The notes under the pieces are model-generated. The model searched no databases. It was given only the letters and a program-made list of their open reading frames with translations, and had not been told where the DNA came from. The translations under genes and the position numbers were made by a program. A DNA stretch of 27,449 nt from a virus. Location: the IMG/VR virus record IMGVR_UViG_3300006845_000035, positions 1 to 27,449 of that record; one strand, given 5' to 3'. Shown here in pieces: positions 13,111 through 19,807 of the stretch (positions within the stretch are counted from its first letter, which is position 1; every line of letters begins with the position of its first letter).

Positions 13111-13962
13111 ATGGCCATCACCCGTTTCCGGCCGATCGTCTGGGCCAAGCTCCTGTTGGCCGCCACCGAGACCAAGCTCGTCTACGGGCACCCCAAGGTC
13201 GTCAACCGCGACTACGAGGGCGAGATCCGCGACGCCGGCGACGTGGTGAAGATCACCAGCATCTCGGACCCCACGGTCGCGACCTACACCCCGAACTCGA
13301 CGGTCATCACTCCCCAGGAGCTGACCGACGCTCAGCGAAACCTGGTCATCGACCAGAGCAAGTACTTCGCGTACAAGGTGGACGACGTCGACCAGGCACA
13401 GGCCGCCGGCAACGTCATGCCGCAGGCCACGGCTCGCGGCGGCTACCAGTTCGCGAAGACCGCGGACAGCTACGTCGCCGGCCTGTACACCGGCGTCTCT
13501 GCAGCCAACGCCATCGGCACCGTCTCCGTCACCACTGGCGCGCTGGCCTACACGCAGCTGCGGCTCCTGGCGCTCCGCCTGGATGAGGCGGACGTACCCG
13601 AGGACGGCCGCTACGTGGTGGCCCGCCCCTGGTTCTGGTCGCTCCTGCTGGAGGAGACCAAGTTCATCGACGCCGCGGCCCGCGCCGACGGCGGCCAGAC
13701 GCTGCGCACCGGCTGGGTCGGGCACATCCCGACCCTGGGGTTCGACTGCCTCAAGTCCAACCAGGCGCCGCTCGTCACTGGCAACGACTACGTGGTGCAG
13801 GCCGGCGTCCCACAGGCGATCACCTTCGCGCAGCAGATCAACAAGCTGGAGGCCTACCGGCCCGAGTCTTCGTTCGCGGACGCCGTGAAGGGCCTGCACC
13901 TGTACGGGGCCAAGCTCGTCCGCCCCGACTTCATCGCCACCGTCATCGCATCGCAGGACTGA
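13111..13962 (+). CDS. Major capsid protein (P22 coat/HK97-fold type)
   Basis: The 283-aa protein follows the scaffold and has GAGAGGA at 13100-13106. It starts MAITRFRPIVWAKLLLAATETKLVYG, an N-terminal arm typical of P22 gp5-like coat proteins. A beta-rich part follows (GDVVKITSISDPTVATYTPNSTVITPQELTDAQRNLVIDQSKYFAYKVDDVD), then an A-domain with YVVARPWFWSLLLEE, and a C-terminal strand (LHLYGAKLVRPDFIATVIAS). It forms the icosahedral shell. The short length and absence of a prohead-protease cleavage region fit scaffold-dependent assembly without a delta domain. It would be the most abundant product of the late operon. Confidence 0.9.
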   Translation: MAITRFRPIVWAKLLLAATETKLVYGHPKVVNRDYEGEIRDAGDVVKITSISDPTVATYTPNSTVITPQELTDAQRNLVIDQSKYFAYKVDDVDQAQAAGNVMPQATARGGYQFAKTADSYVAGLYTGVSAANAIGTVSVTTGALAYTQLRLLALRLDEADVPEDGRYVVARPWFWSLLLEETKFIDAAARADGGQTLRTGWVGHIPTLGFDCLKSNQAPLVTGNDYVVQAGVPQAITFAQQINKLEAYRPESSFADAVKGLHLYGAKLVRPDFIATVIASQD

Positions 13963-13967
13963 CCGGC

Positions 13968-14060
13968 ATGTGGGTCAACTGGTTCACGGGCTCCACCGTT
14001 CGCGGCCGGGTCCGCGTCGACCACCTCGTCGCATTCGACACCATCCTGAACGGGAGCTGA
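13968..14060 (+). CDS. Possible 30-aa small protein between capsid and decoration genes
   Basis: An ATG at 13968, 6 bases after the capsid stop, opens a 30-codon frame (MWVNWFTGSTVRG ... FDTILNGS) ending at 14060. Nearly every codon ends in G or C, as in real genes here, and it fills an otherwise empty 104-base gap. Its last bases (GGGAG at 14052-14056) act as the ribosome binding site of the next gene. There is no clear ribosome binding site of its own, so reinitiation after the capsid gene would be needed. No function is assigned. Confidence 0.4.
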   Translation: MWVNWFTGSTVRGRVRVDHLVAFDTILNGS

Positions 14061-14066
14061 TCTTTC

Positions 14067-14447
14067 ATGGCACGCACCGCCATCACCCCCCGGGCGCTGG
14101 TTGCCAACGGCAGCCTCGACAGCGTGACGGGTCCCACCACCATCGACGCCACGCTCGTCACCAACGGCGTGGTCATCAACTCGGCCGAGCCCGAGCGCAC
14201 CATCCTCCGTGTCGCGAACACCGAGGGCTCCACCAACGTGGTCACCGTCCGCAAGGGCGACAACCCGCCCGCGCTCGCGGCCGGCCAGGGCGACCTGGCG
14301 GTCACGATCGCCGCGACCACCGGCATCAGGTACCTGGGCCCGTTCGAGTCGGGCAAGTACCTGCAGAACGACGGCTCCATGGAGATCGACTTCGAGACCG
14401 GGATGACCGGCACGATCGACGTGCTGCTCATCCCGCGGGCCACCTGA
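14067..14447 (+). CDS. Putative capsid decoration/structural protein, 126 aa
   Basis: The ATG has GGGAG at 14052-14056. The product is an all-beta, small-residue-rich protein (TAITPRALVANGSLDSVTGPTTIDATLVTNGVVI, ERTILRVANTEGSTNVVTVRKGD, KYLQNDGSMEIDFETGMTGTIDVLLIPRAT) with no cysteine. Composition and a position right after the major capsid gene resemble head decoration or small structural proteins of actinophages. The stop shares a base with the next ATG (TGATG). A head-surface role is inferred from position and fold type. Confidence 0.7.
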   Translation: MARTAITPRALVANGSLDSVTGPTTIDATLVTNGVVINSAEPERTILRVANTEGSTNVVTVRKGDNPPALAAGQGDLAVTIAATTGIRYLGPFESGKYLQNDGSMEIDFETGMTGTIDVLLIPRAT

Positions 14448-14788
14448 TGACCACCCCGACGCCGGACACGGCGTGGTTCCGCTGCGAGGGCGGGTGCGTC
14501 CTGGAGATGGACCTGCCCCTACCGGAGGGCATCGCCCAGCGGGTGCAGGCCGGCGCCATCGTGCGCGTCAACGGCCCGGACGGCGACCCCTACATCCCCG
14601 CGCCGGACTCGCCGCCTGCGCCTGCGCCGCCCACCCGCCGGCCGGCGGACAGCGCCCGCAAGCCGGAGTGGGTCGCCTGGGCTGTGGTATGCGGCGCCGC
14701 CCCCGAGGTGGCGTCCGGGATGACCGCCCAGGAACTCAAGGACCGCTACGGCAGTGCCGTGCCGGCCGAGCGGGTCCCGGAGAGCTGA
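14447..14788 (+). CDS. Small head protein with Pro-rich linker and HeH/LEM-like C-terminal motif, 113 aa
   Basis: The N-terminal part (TAWFRCEGGCVLEMDLPLPEGIAQRVQAGAIVRVNGPDGDPY) is followed by a Pro/Ala linker (PAPDSPPAPAPPTRRP). A C-terminal segment (KPEWVAWAVVCGAAPEVASGMTAQELKDRYG) has the WVxxAVxxGxxxxxAxxMTxxxLxxxYG pattern found at the ends of many actinophage head-tail proteins and likened to HeH/LEM helical domains. The ATG shares a base with the previous stop. A role in the head or in head-tail joining is likely from position; exact function is unknown. Confidence 0.7.
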   Translation: MTTPTPDTAWFRCEGGCVLEMDLPLPEGIAQRVQAGAIVRVNGPDGDPYIPAPDSPPAPAPPTRRPADSARKPEWVAWAVVCGAAPEVASGMTAQELKDRYGSAVPAERVPES

Positions 14789-14791
14789 CCC

Positions 14792-15226
14792 ATGGGCAAC
14801 GTCGTGATCAACGTCGCCAAGGGCAGGCTGGCCTACTACGCCAGCCTGCCCGCGGCGACCGACGCCCTGATCGTGGTGCCGCTGCTGGCCGCCGGACTGG
14901 TCTCCGACGCCACGATGGTCGACTACACCACCCTGTCCGGCCTGCTGGCCGGCGCCTCCGACGAGGCCGCCGTCGGTCGCAAGACCCTGGCCAACGTGTC
15001 GGTCACCGTCGACCAGGCCAACGACCGGGTGGCCATCGACGCCGACGACGTGGTGTGGACCTCGCCGGGCGGGGGCGCCGTGGGCGCGGTGGTGATCTGC
15101 TACGACCCGGACACCACCACCGGCACCGATGCGGACCTCATCCCGCTCACCAAACACGACCTCACGTGGACGCCGGACGGGTCGACTTTCACGCTGACGA
15201 TCACCGACCTGGCGCGTTGTAGCTGA
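14792..15226 (+). CDS. Putative structural protein, 144 aa
   Basis: The ATG lies 4 bases after the previous stop. The product is a beta-rich protein without cysteine in its first 120 residues (VVINVAKGRLAYYASLPAATDALIVVPLLAAGLV, VTVDQANDRVAIDADDVVWTSPGGGAVGAVVICYDPDT, HDLTWTPDGSTFTLTITDLARCS). The pattern of an opening amphipathic segment, a set of TTLSGLLAGASDEAA helices and a closing beta region is often seen among siphophage virion proteins next to the capsid gene. The stop shares a base with the LamG-like gene's ATG. Its role as a decoration or connector component is inferred from position. Confidence 0.7.
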   Translation: MGNVVINVAKGRLAYYASLPAATDALIVVPLLAAGLVSDATMVDYTTLSGLLAGASDEAAVGRKTLANVSVTVDQANDRVAIDADDVVWTSPGGGAVGAVVICYDPDTTTGTDADLIPLTKHDLTWTPDGSTFTLTITDLARCS

Positions 15227-16131
15227 TGAGTGTCCGGTTCGACACGGCGTCCGACCGGGTCAGCTACACGGCGAGCAACCCGCCGGCCCCGTCGACCGGC
15301 TTCACGCTCACGGCGTGGGCATACCTGTCCGCCGACCAGAACAACAACACCACGTTCGCCCGCCTGCATGCCGCAGCCGGCGGTTCGACCGTGGCGACCC
15401 TGGCCACCAGTAGCGACGGCACCGGCGGCCCGAACTACTTCACCGGCGGCGGCTCGGTCACCAACGCGACCGGGTTCGTGGTCGGCGAGTGGCGCAAGGT
15501 GGCGTGGTCCGCGTCCGGCACGACGGGCAAGTCCTACGTGGCCACGCCGGCCGGGAGCACCGAGGTCGACTCGGGCACGGTGGCCACCGGCACGGCGCCG
15601 ACAGGCCTCACCCTCGGCGGGCGCTCGGCGGGTGACGCCAGCGAGTGGCTCGACGGGCGGTTGGCCTACGTACGGCTCTGGTCCGCCGAGCTCTTGCAGG
15701 CGGAGATCGAGGCCGAATGGGCGTCCACCACGCCGGTGCGCACGTCCGGGCTGTGGGCGGACTGGCCACTTTCTGTCCATACAGACCTAACTGACCACTC
15801 CGGCAACGGCCGCAACCTGGTCGCCGGCTCGACCCCGACGACCACCGAGGACGGCCCGCCGATCGCCTCCGGCGCAACCCTCGGCATCGCCGTCGAGACC
15901 TCGTCCGCGCTTGCTCTGGTCGGCGGCAAGTCCGCCGCGCTGGGCACCGCACTGGAGATCGCCACGGCGCTGGCTCTGGTCGGTGCGAAGTCGTCCGCGC
16001 TCGGCACCGCGCTCGAGGAGGACGTCGCCCTACCACTGGGCGCGCCCCTGGTCCCCGGCGTGCACGTCGCGTCCGTGTCGGTCCCCATGCTGGCCACCAC
16101 GGCGGCCCTGGCCCTCCTGGAGGCGTCGTGA
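15226..16131 (+). CDS. LamG/concanavalin-like structural protein with C-terminal 20-aa repeats
   Basis: Residues 1-190 look like a LamG/concanavalin-A-type jelly roll: VRFDTASDRVSYTAS at the start, FTLTAWAYLSADQNN, VVGEWRKVAWSASGTTGKSYV, LTLGGRSAGDASEWLDGRLAYVRLWSAEL, then a closing WPLSVHTDLTDHSGNGRNL. These domains often bind sugars. Residues about 224-283 hold two clear and one degenerate copies of a 20-aa repeat (GTALEIATALALVGAKSSAL-like), matched by a 60-bp DNA period. The protein sits between head and connector genes, so it may decorate the head or neck and help attachment. It shares start/stop bases with both neighbours. Confidence 0.75.
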   Translation: MSVRFDTASDRVSYTASNPPAPSTGFTLTAWAYLSADQNNNTTFARLHAAAGGSTVATLATSSDGTGGPNYFTGGGSVTNATGFVVGEWRKVAWSASGTTGKSYVATPAGSTEVDSGTVATGTAPTGLTLGGRSAGDASEWLDGRLAYVRLWSAELLQAEIEAEWASTTPVRTSGLWADWPLSVHTDLTDHSGNGRNLVAGSTPTTTEDGPPIASGATLGIAVETSSALALVGGKSAALGTALEIATALALVGAKSSALGTALEEDVALPLGAPLVPGVHVASVSVPMLATTAALALLEAS

Positions 16132-16814
16132 CCGAGCAGGACACCGGGGACGTCGCCACCCTCACCCTGACCGTCACCCCGTCCGCCGGGGACACCACTG
16201 CCACCGTGCTGGCAACCTCCCCGCTCGGCGCCACCAGCGCGCCGTCAGCGTCCCCGAACGCGGACCGGTCGGTGTGGACGGCACTGCTGCCGCTCACCAG
16301 TCCCGGCACCTGGGTGGCGGTGTGGACGGTTACCGGCACCGGCGCCGGGGTGGAGCAGCGCGACGAGATCACCGCCCGCCCGGTCCTGCCGGTATCCACC
16401 GGCCAGCGGGTCTACGCCACCACCGCCGACCTCGCCAACTACCTCGAAGCGGCCCCACCCGCGGGTGCTCGCCGGCTGCTGCGGCGCGCATCCCGCCGCG
16501 TCGACCAGGCACTGCTCACCGCCCTCTACGACACCGACGACGACGGCCTACCCACCGACGTCAAGATCACCACCGCGCTGCGGGACGCCACCTGCGCACA
16601 GGTGGAGTACTGGGCCACCTCCGGCACCGACCCAGGTGGCGCAGACGCCGTCTACGACGACGTGGCCATCGGCTCGGCCCGACTGTCCCGCCGAACCACC
16701 AGCGGGGCGCCGGCCGGGGTGCGGCTGTGCGCCGACGCCGCGGAGATCCTGCGGCTGGCCGTCGACTCATCCGGGCTGCCGCTGCTGTCCGACACCATCA
16801 TCAGCTACTGCTGA
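16128..16814 (+). CDS. Head-tail connector (gp6-like) with N-terminal Ig-like domain
   Basis: The GTG overlaps the LamG-like stop (GTGA). Residues 1-90 form an Ig-like beta sandwich (VATLTLTVTPSAGDTTATVLATSPLG, SVWTALLPLTSPGTWVAVWTVTGTG). The C-terminal 130 residues match the helical connector class (VYATTADLANYLEAAPPAGARRLLRRASRRVDQALLTALYD, then KITTALRDATCAQVEYWATSG and DDVAIGSARLSRR). These adaptors form a ring beneath the portal that extends the DNA channel. GAGGAG at 16813-16818 overlaps its end and serves the next gene. Two domains in one chain is somewhat unusual for a connector. Confidence 0.78.
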   Translation: MTEQDTGDVATLTLTVTPSAGDTTATVLATSPLGATSAPSASPNADRSVWTALLPLTSPGTWVAVWTVTGTGAGVEQRDEITARPVLPVSTGQRVYATTADLANYLEAAPPAGARRLLRRASRRVDQALLTALYDTDDDGLPTDVKITTALRDATCAQVEYWATSGTDPGGADAVYDDVAIGSARLSRRTTSGAPAGVRLCADAAEILRLAVDSSGLPLLSDTIISYC

Positions 16815-16823
16815 GGAGCCAGC

Positions 16824-17066
16824 GTGATCTACGAGTACTACCGGGACGGACGGCTGGTCGAGCGTCAGGAGCCGCTGGACCAGCCCGGCGACGCGGGCGA
16901 GACCGCCATCCAGCTCAAGGTGCTGGCCCGGCGCGAGGCCGGCCAGCGCGACGGCTGGTACTGCGAGGGCGACTGGGCTGCTGCGGAGGACGAGCGCGCC
17001 GCGGCCGAGAAGACCAGGAAGCGCGCGAGCAGCAAGACCCCGACCACCACTGACGGCCAGGAGTAG
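16824..17066 (+). CDS. Small hypothetical protein, 80 aa
   Basis: The GTG has GAGGAG at 16813-16818. The N-terminus is acidic (MIYEYYRDGRLVERQEPLDQPGDAGE); the remainder is helical and charged (LKVLARREAGQRDGWYCEGDWAAAEDERAAAEKTRKRASSKT) with a Lys/Thr-rich tail. It resembles small actinophage proteins found among connector genes, but no function is known to me. CAGGAG in its last codons probably starts translation of the next gene, which begins 4 bases after its stop. Confidence 0.65.
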   Translation: MIYEYYRDGRLVERQEPLDQPGDAGETAIQLKVLARREAGQRDGWYCEGDWAAAEDERAAAEKTRKRASSKTPTTTDGQE

Positions 17067-17069
17067 ACC

Positions 17070-17573
17070 ATGGCACTGTCCAGCCGCTTGACCGTAGCCG
17101 TAGCCGCCGAGGCGTCCCTGGCAACCGACCTGGCCAACGCCGTGGCCCCGGTCGCGCTGTCCAAGGCGATGACACTGCTGACCGGGGTCGGCGCCGATCA
17201 GGCCGACAAGATCTTCGCCGACAGCCGCTCGGTCACGGCCAGCACCACGGACAGCCTGGACGTGGCCACCGGCGGTGGCCTCACCGACGTACTCGGCGCC
17301 GCGCTGGCGCTGGTCAAGGTCAAGGCCTTGGTCATCGTGAACACCCACGCCTCCCAGGCCCTGTCCTACTCCCGGCCGGCGGCCGGTGTGCCGATCCTGA
17401 CCGCCGCCTCGGACGCCGTCCCGATCCCGGCCGGTGGGGTGCTCGCGCTCGCGGCGCCGGGTGCGGCGGGCCTGGCCACCGTCACCGCGACCACGGCCGA
17501 CCTGATTGACATCGTCAACGGTGCCGGCGTGACCGGCACCTACTCGATCGTCATCATCGGGACGTCGGCGTGA
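17070..17573 (+). CDS. Putative virion structural protein, 167 aa
   Basis: The ATG lies just after the previous stop, with CAGGAG upstream. The protein is very rich in Ala, Val, Thr and Gly. It has an N-terminal helical part (SRLTVAVAAEASLATDLANAVAPVALSKAMTLLTGVGADQADKIFADSRSV) and then a long beta region (ALALVKVKALVIVNTHASQALSYSRP, AVPIPAGGVLALAAPGAAGLATVTATTADLIDIV) that looks like a jelly roll. It lacks cysteine. Position between connector proteins suggests a minor head, neck or decoration component. The stop overlaps the next start by 4 bases. Confidence 0.68.
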   Translation: MALSSRLTVAVAAEASLATDLANAVAPVALSKAMTLLTGVGADQADKIFADSRSVTASTTDSLDVATGGGLTDVLGAALALVKVKALVIVNTHASQALSYSRPAAGVPILTAASDAVPIPAGGVLALAAPGAAGLATVTATTADLIDIVNGAGVTGTYSIVIIGTSA

Positions 17574-17905
17574 CCGTAGGGCCGGACATCATCGCCATCC
17601 TGCGCGCCCGCGGGCTGGTCACCACCATCACCATCGAGCCCTACGCCGGGCAGGGCGGTTCCGGGCCCACCTACGGCGCACCGGCGGCCATCGAGGCGTA
17701 CGTCGAGGCTGCGCGTCGGCGGGTCACCAACACAGTCGGCAAGCAGGTGCTCAGCTCGACCACCTGCTACTGCCGGCTCGGCACCGACGCCCCGCCCGAC
17801 TCCCGGGTCACCGTCGGCTCCACCGTGACATACGTGCTCAGCCAGACCGTGCACGACGGCGCCAGTGCACCGCTGCCGTCCCACGTCGAGCTGCACCTGG
17901 TGTGA
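17570..17905 (+). CDS. Putative head closure (stopper) protein, 111 aa
   Basis: The GTG overlaps the previous stop (GTGA). The 111-aa protein is beta-rich after a short N-terminal helix (PDIIAILRARGLVTTITIEPYAGQGG, PAAIEAYVEAARRRVTNTVGKQVLSSTTCYCRLGTDAPPDSRVTVGSTVTYVLS). Its size, position after the connector gene and beta-barrel-like pattern fit SPP1 gp16/lambda FII-type stoppers that seal the head after packaging. The assignment is positional. GAGAGGAG at 17904-17911 starts the next gene. Confidence 0.65.
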   Translation: MTVGPDIIAILRARGLVTTITIEPYAGQGGSGPTYGAPAAIEAYVEAARRRVTNTVGKQVLSSTTCYCRLGTDAPPDSRVTVGSTVTYVLSQTVHDGASAPLPSHVELHLV

Positions 17906-17915
17906 GAGGAGCGAC

Positions 17916-18260
17916 GTGGGCGCCAGATACACCAGCAACACCGACGCAGCCCGTCGCGCCCTACACAAGGGCGCCGTGCGGGGCCTGACGCTGGCCGCCG
18001 AGCACGTGCTAGGCGCCTCCCGGGCGCTCGTGCCGCTCGAGGAGGGCACCCTGGAGCGCTCCGGCCACACCGACGTGGACGCTGCCGACCTCACCGCCGC
18101 CGTGTCCTACGACACCCCGTACGCGGTCCGCCAGCACGAAGAGTTGACCTGGCGACACGCTGACGGTCGGCAGGCGAAGTACCTGGAGACGCCGCTGGTC
18201 GCCGAGGCGGGCGCGGTGCGGAGCATCCTCGCCGCTGAGCTGCGCCGGGTGCTGCGGTGA
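17916..18260 (+). CDS. Putative neck/tail-completion protein (HK97 gp10-like), 114 aa
   Basis: The GTG follows GAGAGGAG at 17904-17911. The sequence has an N-terminal helix (AARRALHKGAVRGLTLAAEHVLGASRALVPLEEGTLERSG), then ADLTAAVSYDTPYAVRQHEELTWRHADGRQAKYLETPL and a final helix. The VPxxxGxLxxSG ... VSYDTPYAxxxHE ... KYLExP pattern is characteristic of HK97 gp10-like and related minor capsid/neck proteins found between stopper and tail terminator genes. It would help finish the head-tail interface. It overlaps the next gene by 4 bases. Confidence 0.8.
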   Translation: MGARYTSNTDAARRALHKGAVRGLTLAAEHVLGASRALVPLEEGTLERSGHTDVDAADLTAAVSYDTPYAVRQHEELTWRHADGRQAKYLETPLVAEAGAVRSILAAELRRVLR

Positions 18261-18670
18261 CCGATGACGAGGCGCTGGCGCAGCTGCTGGCCGAGCGCGG
18301 CCACGGCGTCTACACCACCCCGGCCGGCGGATCGATCTTCCTTGGCCGGTTGCCGGCCGCCCCTGACGAGGCCCTGGCGGTCACCCCCTACCCGGGTGCT
18401 GCGGGGGATGCGGGCATCGGATACGACCAGCCCCGCTACCAGATCGCGGTCCGCGGCGGCCAGGACTACGCGGTCACCCGCGCCCGCGCGCAGGCCGTCT
18501 ATGACGACCTGGTCGGGCTGACGTCCCGCCAGCTCGGCGACGCGTGGCTGGTGCTCATCGCCCCCGTGCAGTCCGGGCCCGTCTACCTGCCCCCCGACGA
18601 GCACGACCGCTGCCAGTTCGTGATCAACCTCGTCCTACACCTGCACCGGCCGACGGTGCACCGGATCTGA
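18257..18670 (+). CDS. Putative tail terminator (phage minor capsid protein family), 137 aa
   Basis: The GTG overlaps the previous stop (GTGA). The 137-aa product has LAQLLAERGHGVY, then ALAVTPYPGAAGDAGIGYDQPRYQIAVRGGQDYAVTRARAQAVYDDLVGL. This matches small proteins with a V/LTPYPG ... DxPxxQxxVRG ... Ax(A)xxxYDxL pattern, named bacteriophage minor capsid protein and thought to cap the tail tube as its terminator. Its location directly before the major tail protein gene fits that role. The C-terminus is a beta strand pair (DRCQFVINLVLHLH). Confidence 0.78.
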   Translation: MTDDEALAQLLAERGHGVYTTPAGGSIFLGRLPAAPDEALAVTPYPGAAGDAGIGYDQPRYQIAVRGGQDYAVTRARAQAVYDDLVGLTSRQLGDAWLVLIAPVQSGPVYLPPDEHDRCQFVINLVLHLHRPTVHRI

Positions 18671-18684
18671 CCAGGAGCCCGCAC

Positions 18685-19146
18685 ATGGTCATGCAGTACG
18701 TCCCCGCCCGCGACATGGTCGTCCAGGTGCTCCAGGCCGACGGCACCACCTGGACCACCGTCGAGGGCCTCAACAGCATCGGGTCGGATCCCGCCGCGAA
18801 CGAGGCCATGACTGAAAAGACCACGTACGGGTCGGCCGGGAGCTACGAGTCGATCAAGATGCAGGTAGGGCACTCTCTGGAGCTGGCCGGGCTGCTGAGC
18901 AAGGACTCGGTCACCGGCGCGCTAGCCAGCGGGCAGGCCCGGATAACCACCCTCGCCGCCCTGGTCTCCTACGCCGGGCTCGGACAGGTCCGGTTCCGAG
19001 AGAGCGGCACCACCGACACGCAGTGGATCAAGTGGGCCGAGGCCACGTTCAGCCGCGGTGCCAGCAATGGCGCCAACAACGACCTACGCACGTTCGCCGC
19101 GACCCTCGGTCGCAACAGCACGGCCACCCTGGAGGCCGTGCTGTGA
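18685..19146 (+). CDS. Major tail protein (tube), 153 aa
   Basis: The ATG at 18685 follows AGGAG at 18673-18677; the open frame upstream is a shadow of the previous gene. The 153-aa protein is beta-rich (DMVVQVLQADGTTWTTVEGLNSIGSDPAANEAMTEKTTYGSAGSYESIKMQVGHSLELAG, QVRFRESGTTDTQWIKWAEATFSRGASNGANN). The TYGSxGxYE ... GxSLELxG pattern and the position before the frameshifted chaperone pair are as in many siphophage tube proteins. It would polymerise as hexamer rings around the tape measure. GTGA overlap leads to the chaperone gene. Confidence 0.85.
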   Translation: MVMQYVPARDMVVQVLQADGTTWTTVEGLNSIGSDPAANEAMTEKTTYGSAGSYESIKMQVGHSLELAGLLSKDSVTGALASGQARITTLAALVSYAGLGQVRFRESGTTDTQWIKWAEATFSRGASNGANNDLRTFAATLGRNSTATLEAVL

Positions 19147-19571
19147 CCGCATCCCTGCGGGCCGTCGTGCCCATGTACGACGAGCCTCCCGCCGCTCTCG
19201 GCGACGATCAGTCCTGGGACGCGTTCTGGGCCGAGCGGGCACCAGCCCGCACGACCACGATCCGCGGCGTCGTGGTGCGCATCCCGACCGGCATCACCAT
19301 CGCCTACCAGCGGACCATCCGCGAGATGGTCGACCAGGCCGGCGTCGAGGGATTCGCGCCAGTGGCGGCGGCTCTGCTGCGCGCGCCCGACGGCGCCGAG
19401 ATTCCGGACCTCTGGGCGCGCTGGGACGCCGCCGGCATGGAGCTGCCCGAGCTCCACGTGATTACCACCTGGGCGATGGCCCACGCCGCCGGTAACCCGC
19501 TCACCTTCGCGCAGGCCGTCGAGGCCACGCGGGACGCGGGAAAAGCCCCGGCGCCGACCGGGACGCCCTGA
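19143..19571 (+). CDS. Tail assembly chaperone, short form (G-like)
   Basis: The GTG overlaps the major tail protein stop. The 142-aa protein is the upstream half of the usual tail chaperone pair (DDQSWDAFWAERAPARTTTIRGVVVRIPTGITIAYQR ... ALLRAPDGAEIPDLWARWDAAGMELPELHVITTWAMAHAAG). It prevents premature tape measure aggregation during tail assembly. A slippery GGGAAAA at 19538-19544 lies near its end in the correct frame, so some ribosomes slip by -1 into the downstream frame. The zero-frame stop is 19569-19571. Confidence 0.85.
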   Translation: MTASLRAVVPMYDEPPAALGDDQSWDAFWAERAPARTTTIRGVVVRIPTGITIAYQRTIREMVDQAGVEGFAPVAAALLRAPDGAEIPDLWARWDAAGMELPELHVITTWAMAHAAGNPLTFAQAVEATRDAGKAPAPTGTP

Positions 19572-19807
19572 TCCGACGGTACTGGTGGGCGGTCGAGGCG
19601 AGCTTCCAGACCGCGTACGGGATCAGCGGGCAGGAGATCCCCGGCCTGACCGTCCGCCGCTTCAACGTGCTCCTGGCCGGCCTGCCGCCGGACTCGGTGT
19701 GGCGCCTGGTCACCGCTGAGCACCAGTCGCCGCCGGAGTTCCTCCCGGCGGCGGCGCGCCCGGCCCTGTTCGACGCCCTGCGAGCCGACGCGAGGAGGCC
19801 GGCGTGA
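19143..19807 (+). CDS. Tail assembly chaperone, -1 frameshift product (GT-like)
   Basis: Ribosomes slipping at GGGAAAA (19538-19544, zero-frame codons GGA AAA) continue in the -1 frame, which is open to the TGA at 19805-19807. Joined as 19143..19544 and 19544..19807, the product is about 221 aa. The extra part (RYWWAVEASFQTAYGISGQEI, then TVRRFNVLLAGLPPDSVWRLVTAEH) matches the T-like part of tail chaperones and has no good start of its own. A CCCGG/CCGGG stem (19547-19551 and 19558-19562) just downstream may aid slippage. GAGGAGG at 19792-19798 inside this part starts the tape measure gene. Confidence 0.82.
19538..19544 (+). promoter_or_regulatory. Programmed -1 frameshift site GGGAAAA
   Basis: The heptamer has the X XXY YYZ form (G GGA AAA) in the zero frame of the short chaperone gene, about 27 bases before its stop. 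The -1 frame is open for 87 more codons. A short stem-loop follows after 2 bases. Confidence 0.82.

Noticed and set aside
15774-15787. Small TCTGT-N4-ACAGA hairpin in the LamG-like gene
   Set aside because: A 5-bp stem inside coding sequence is expected by chance.
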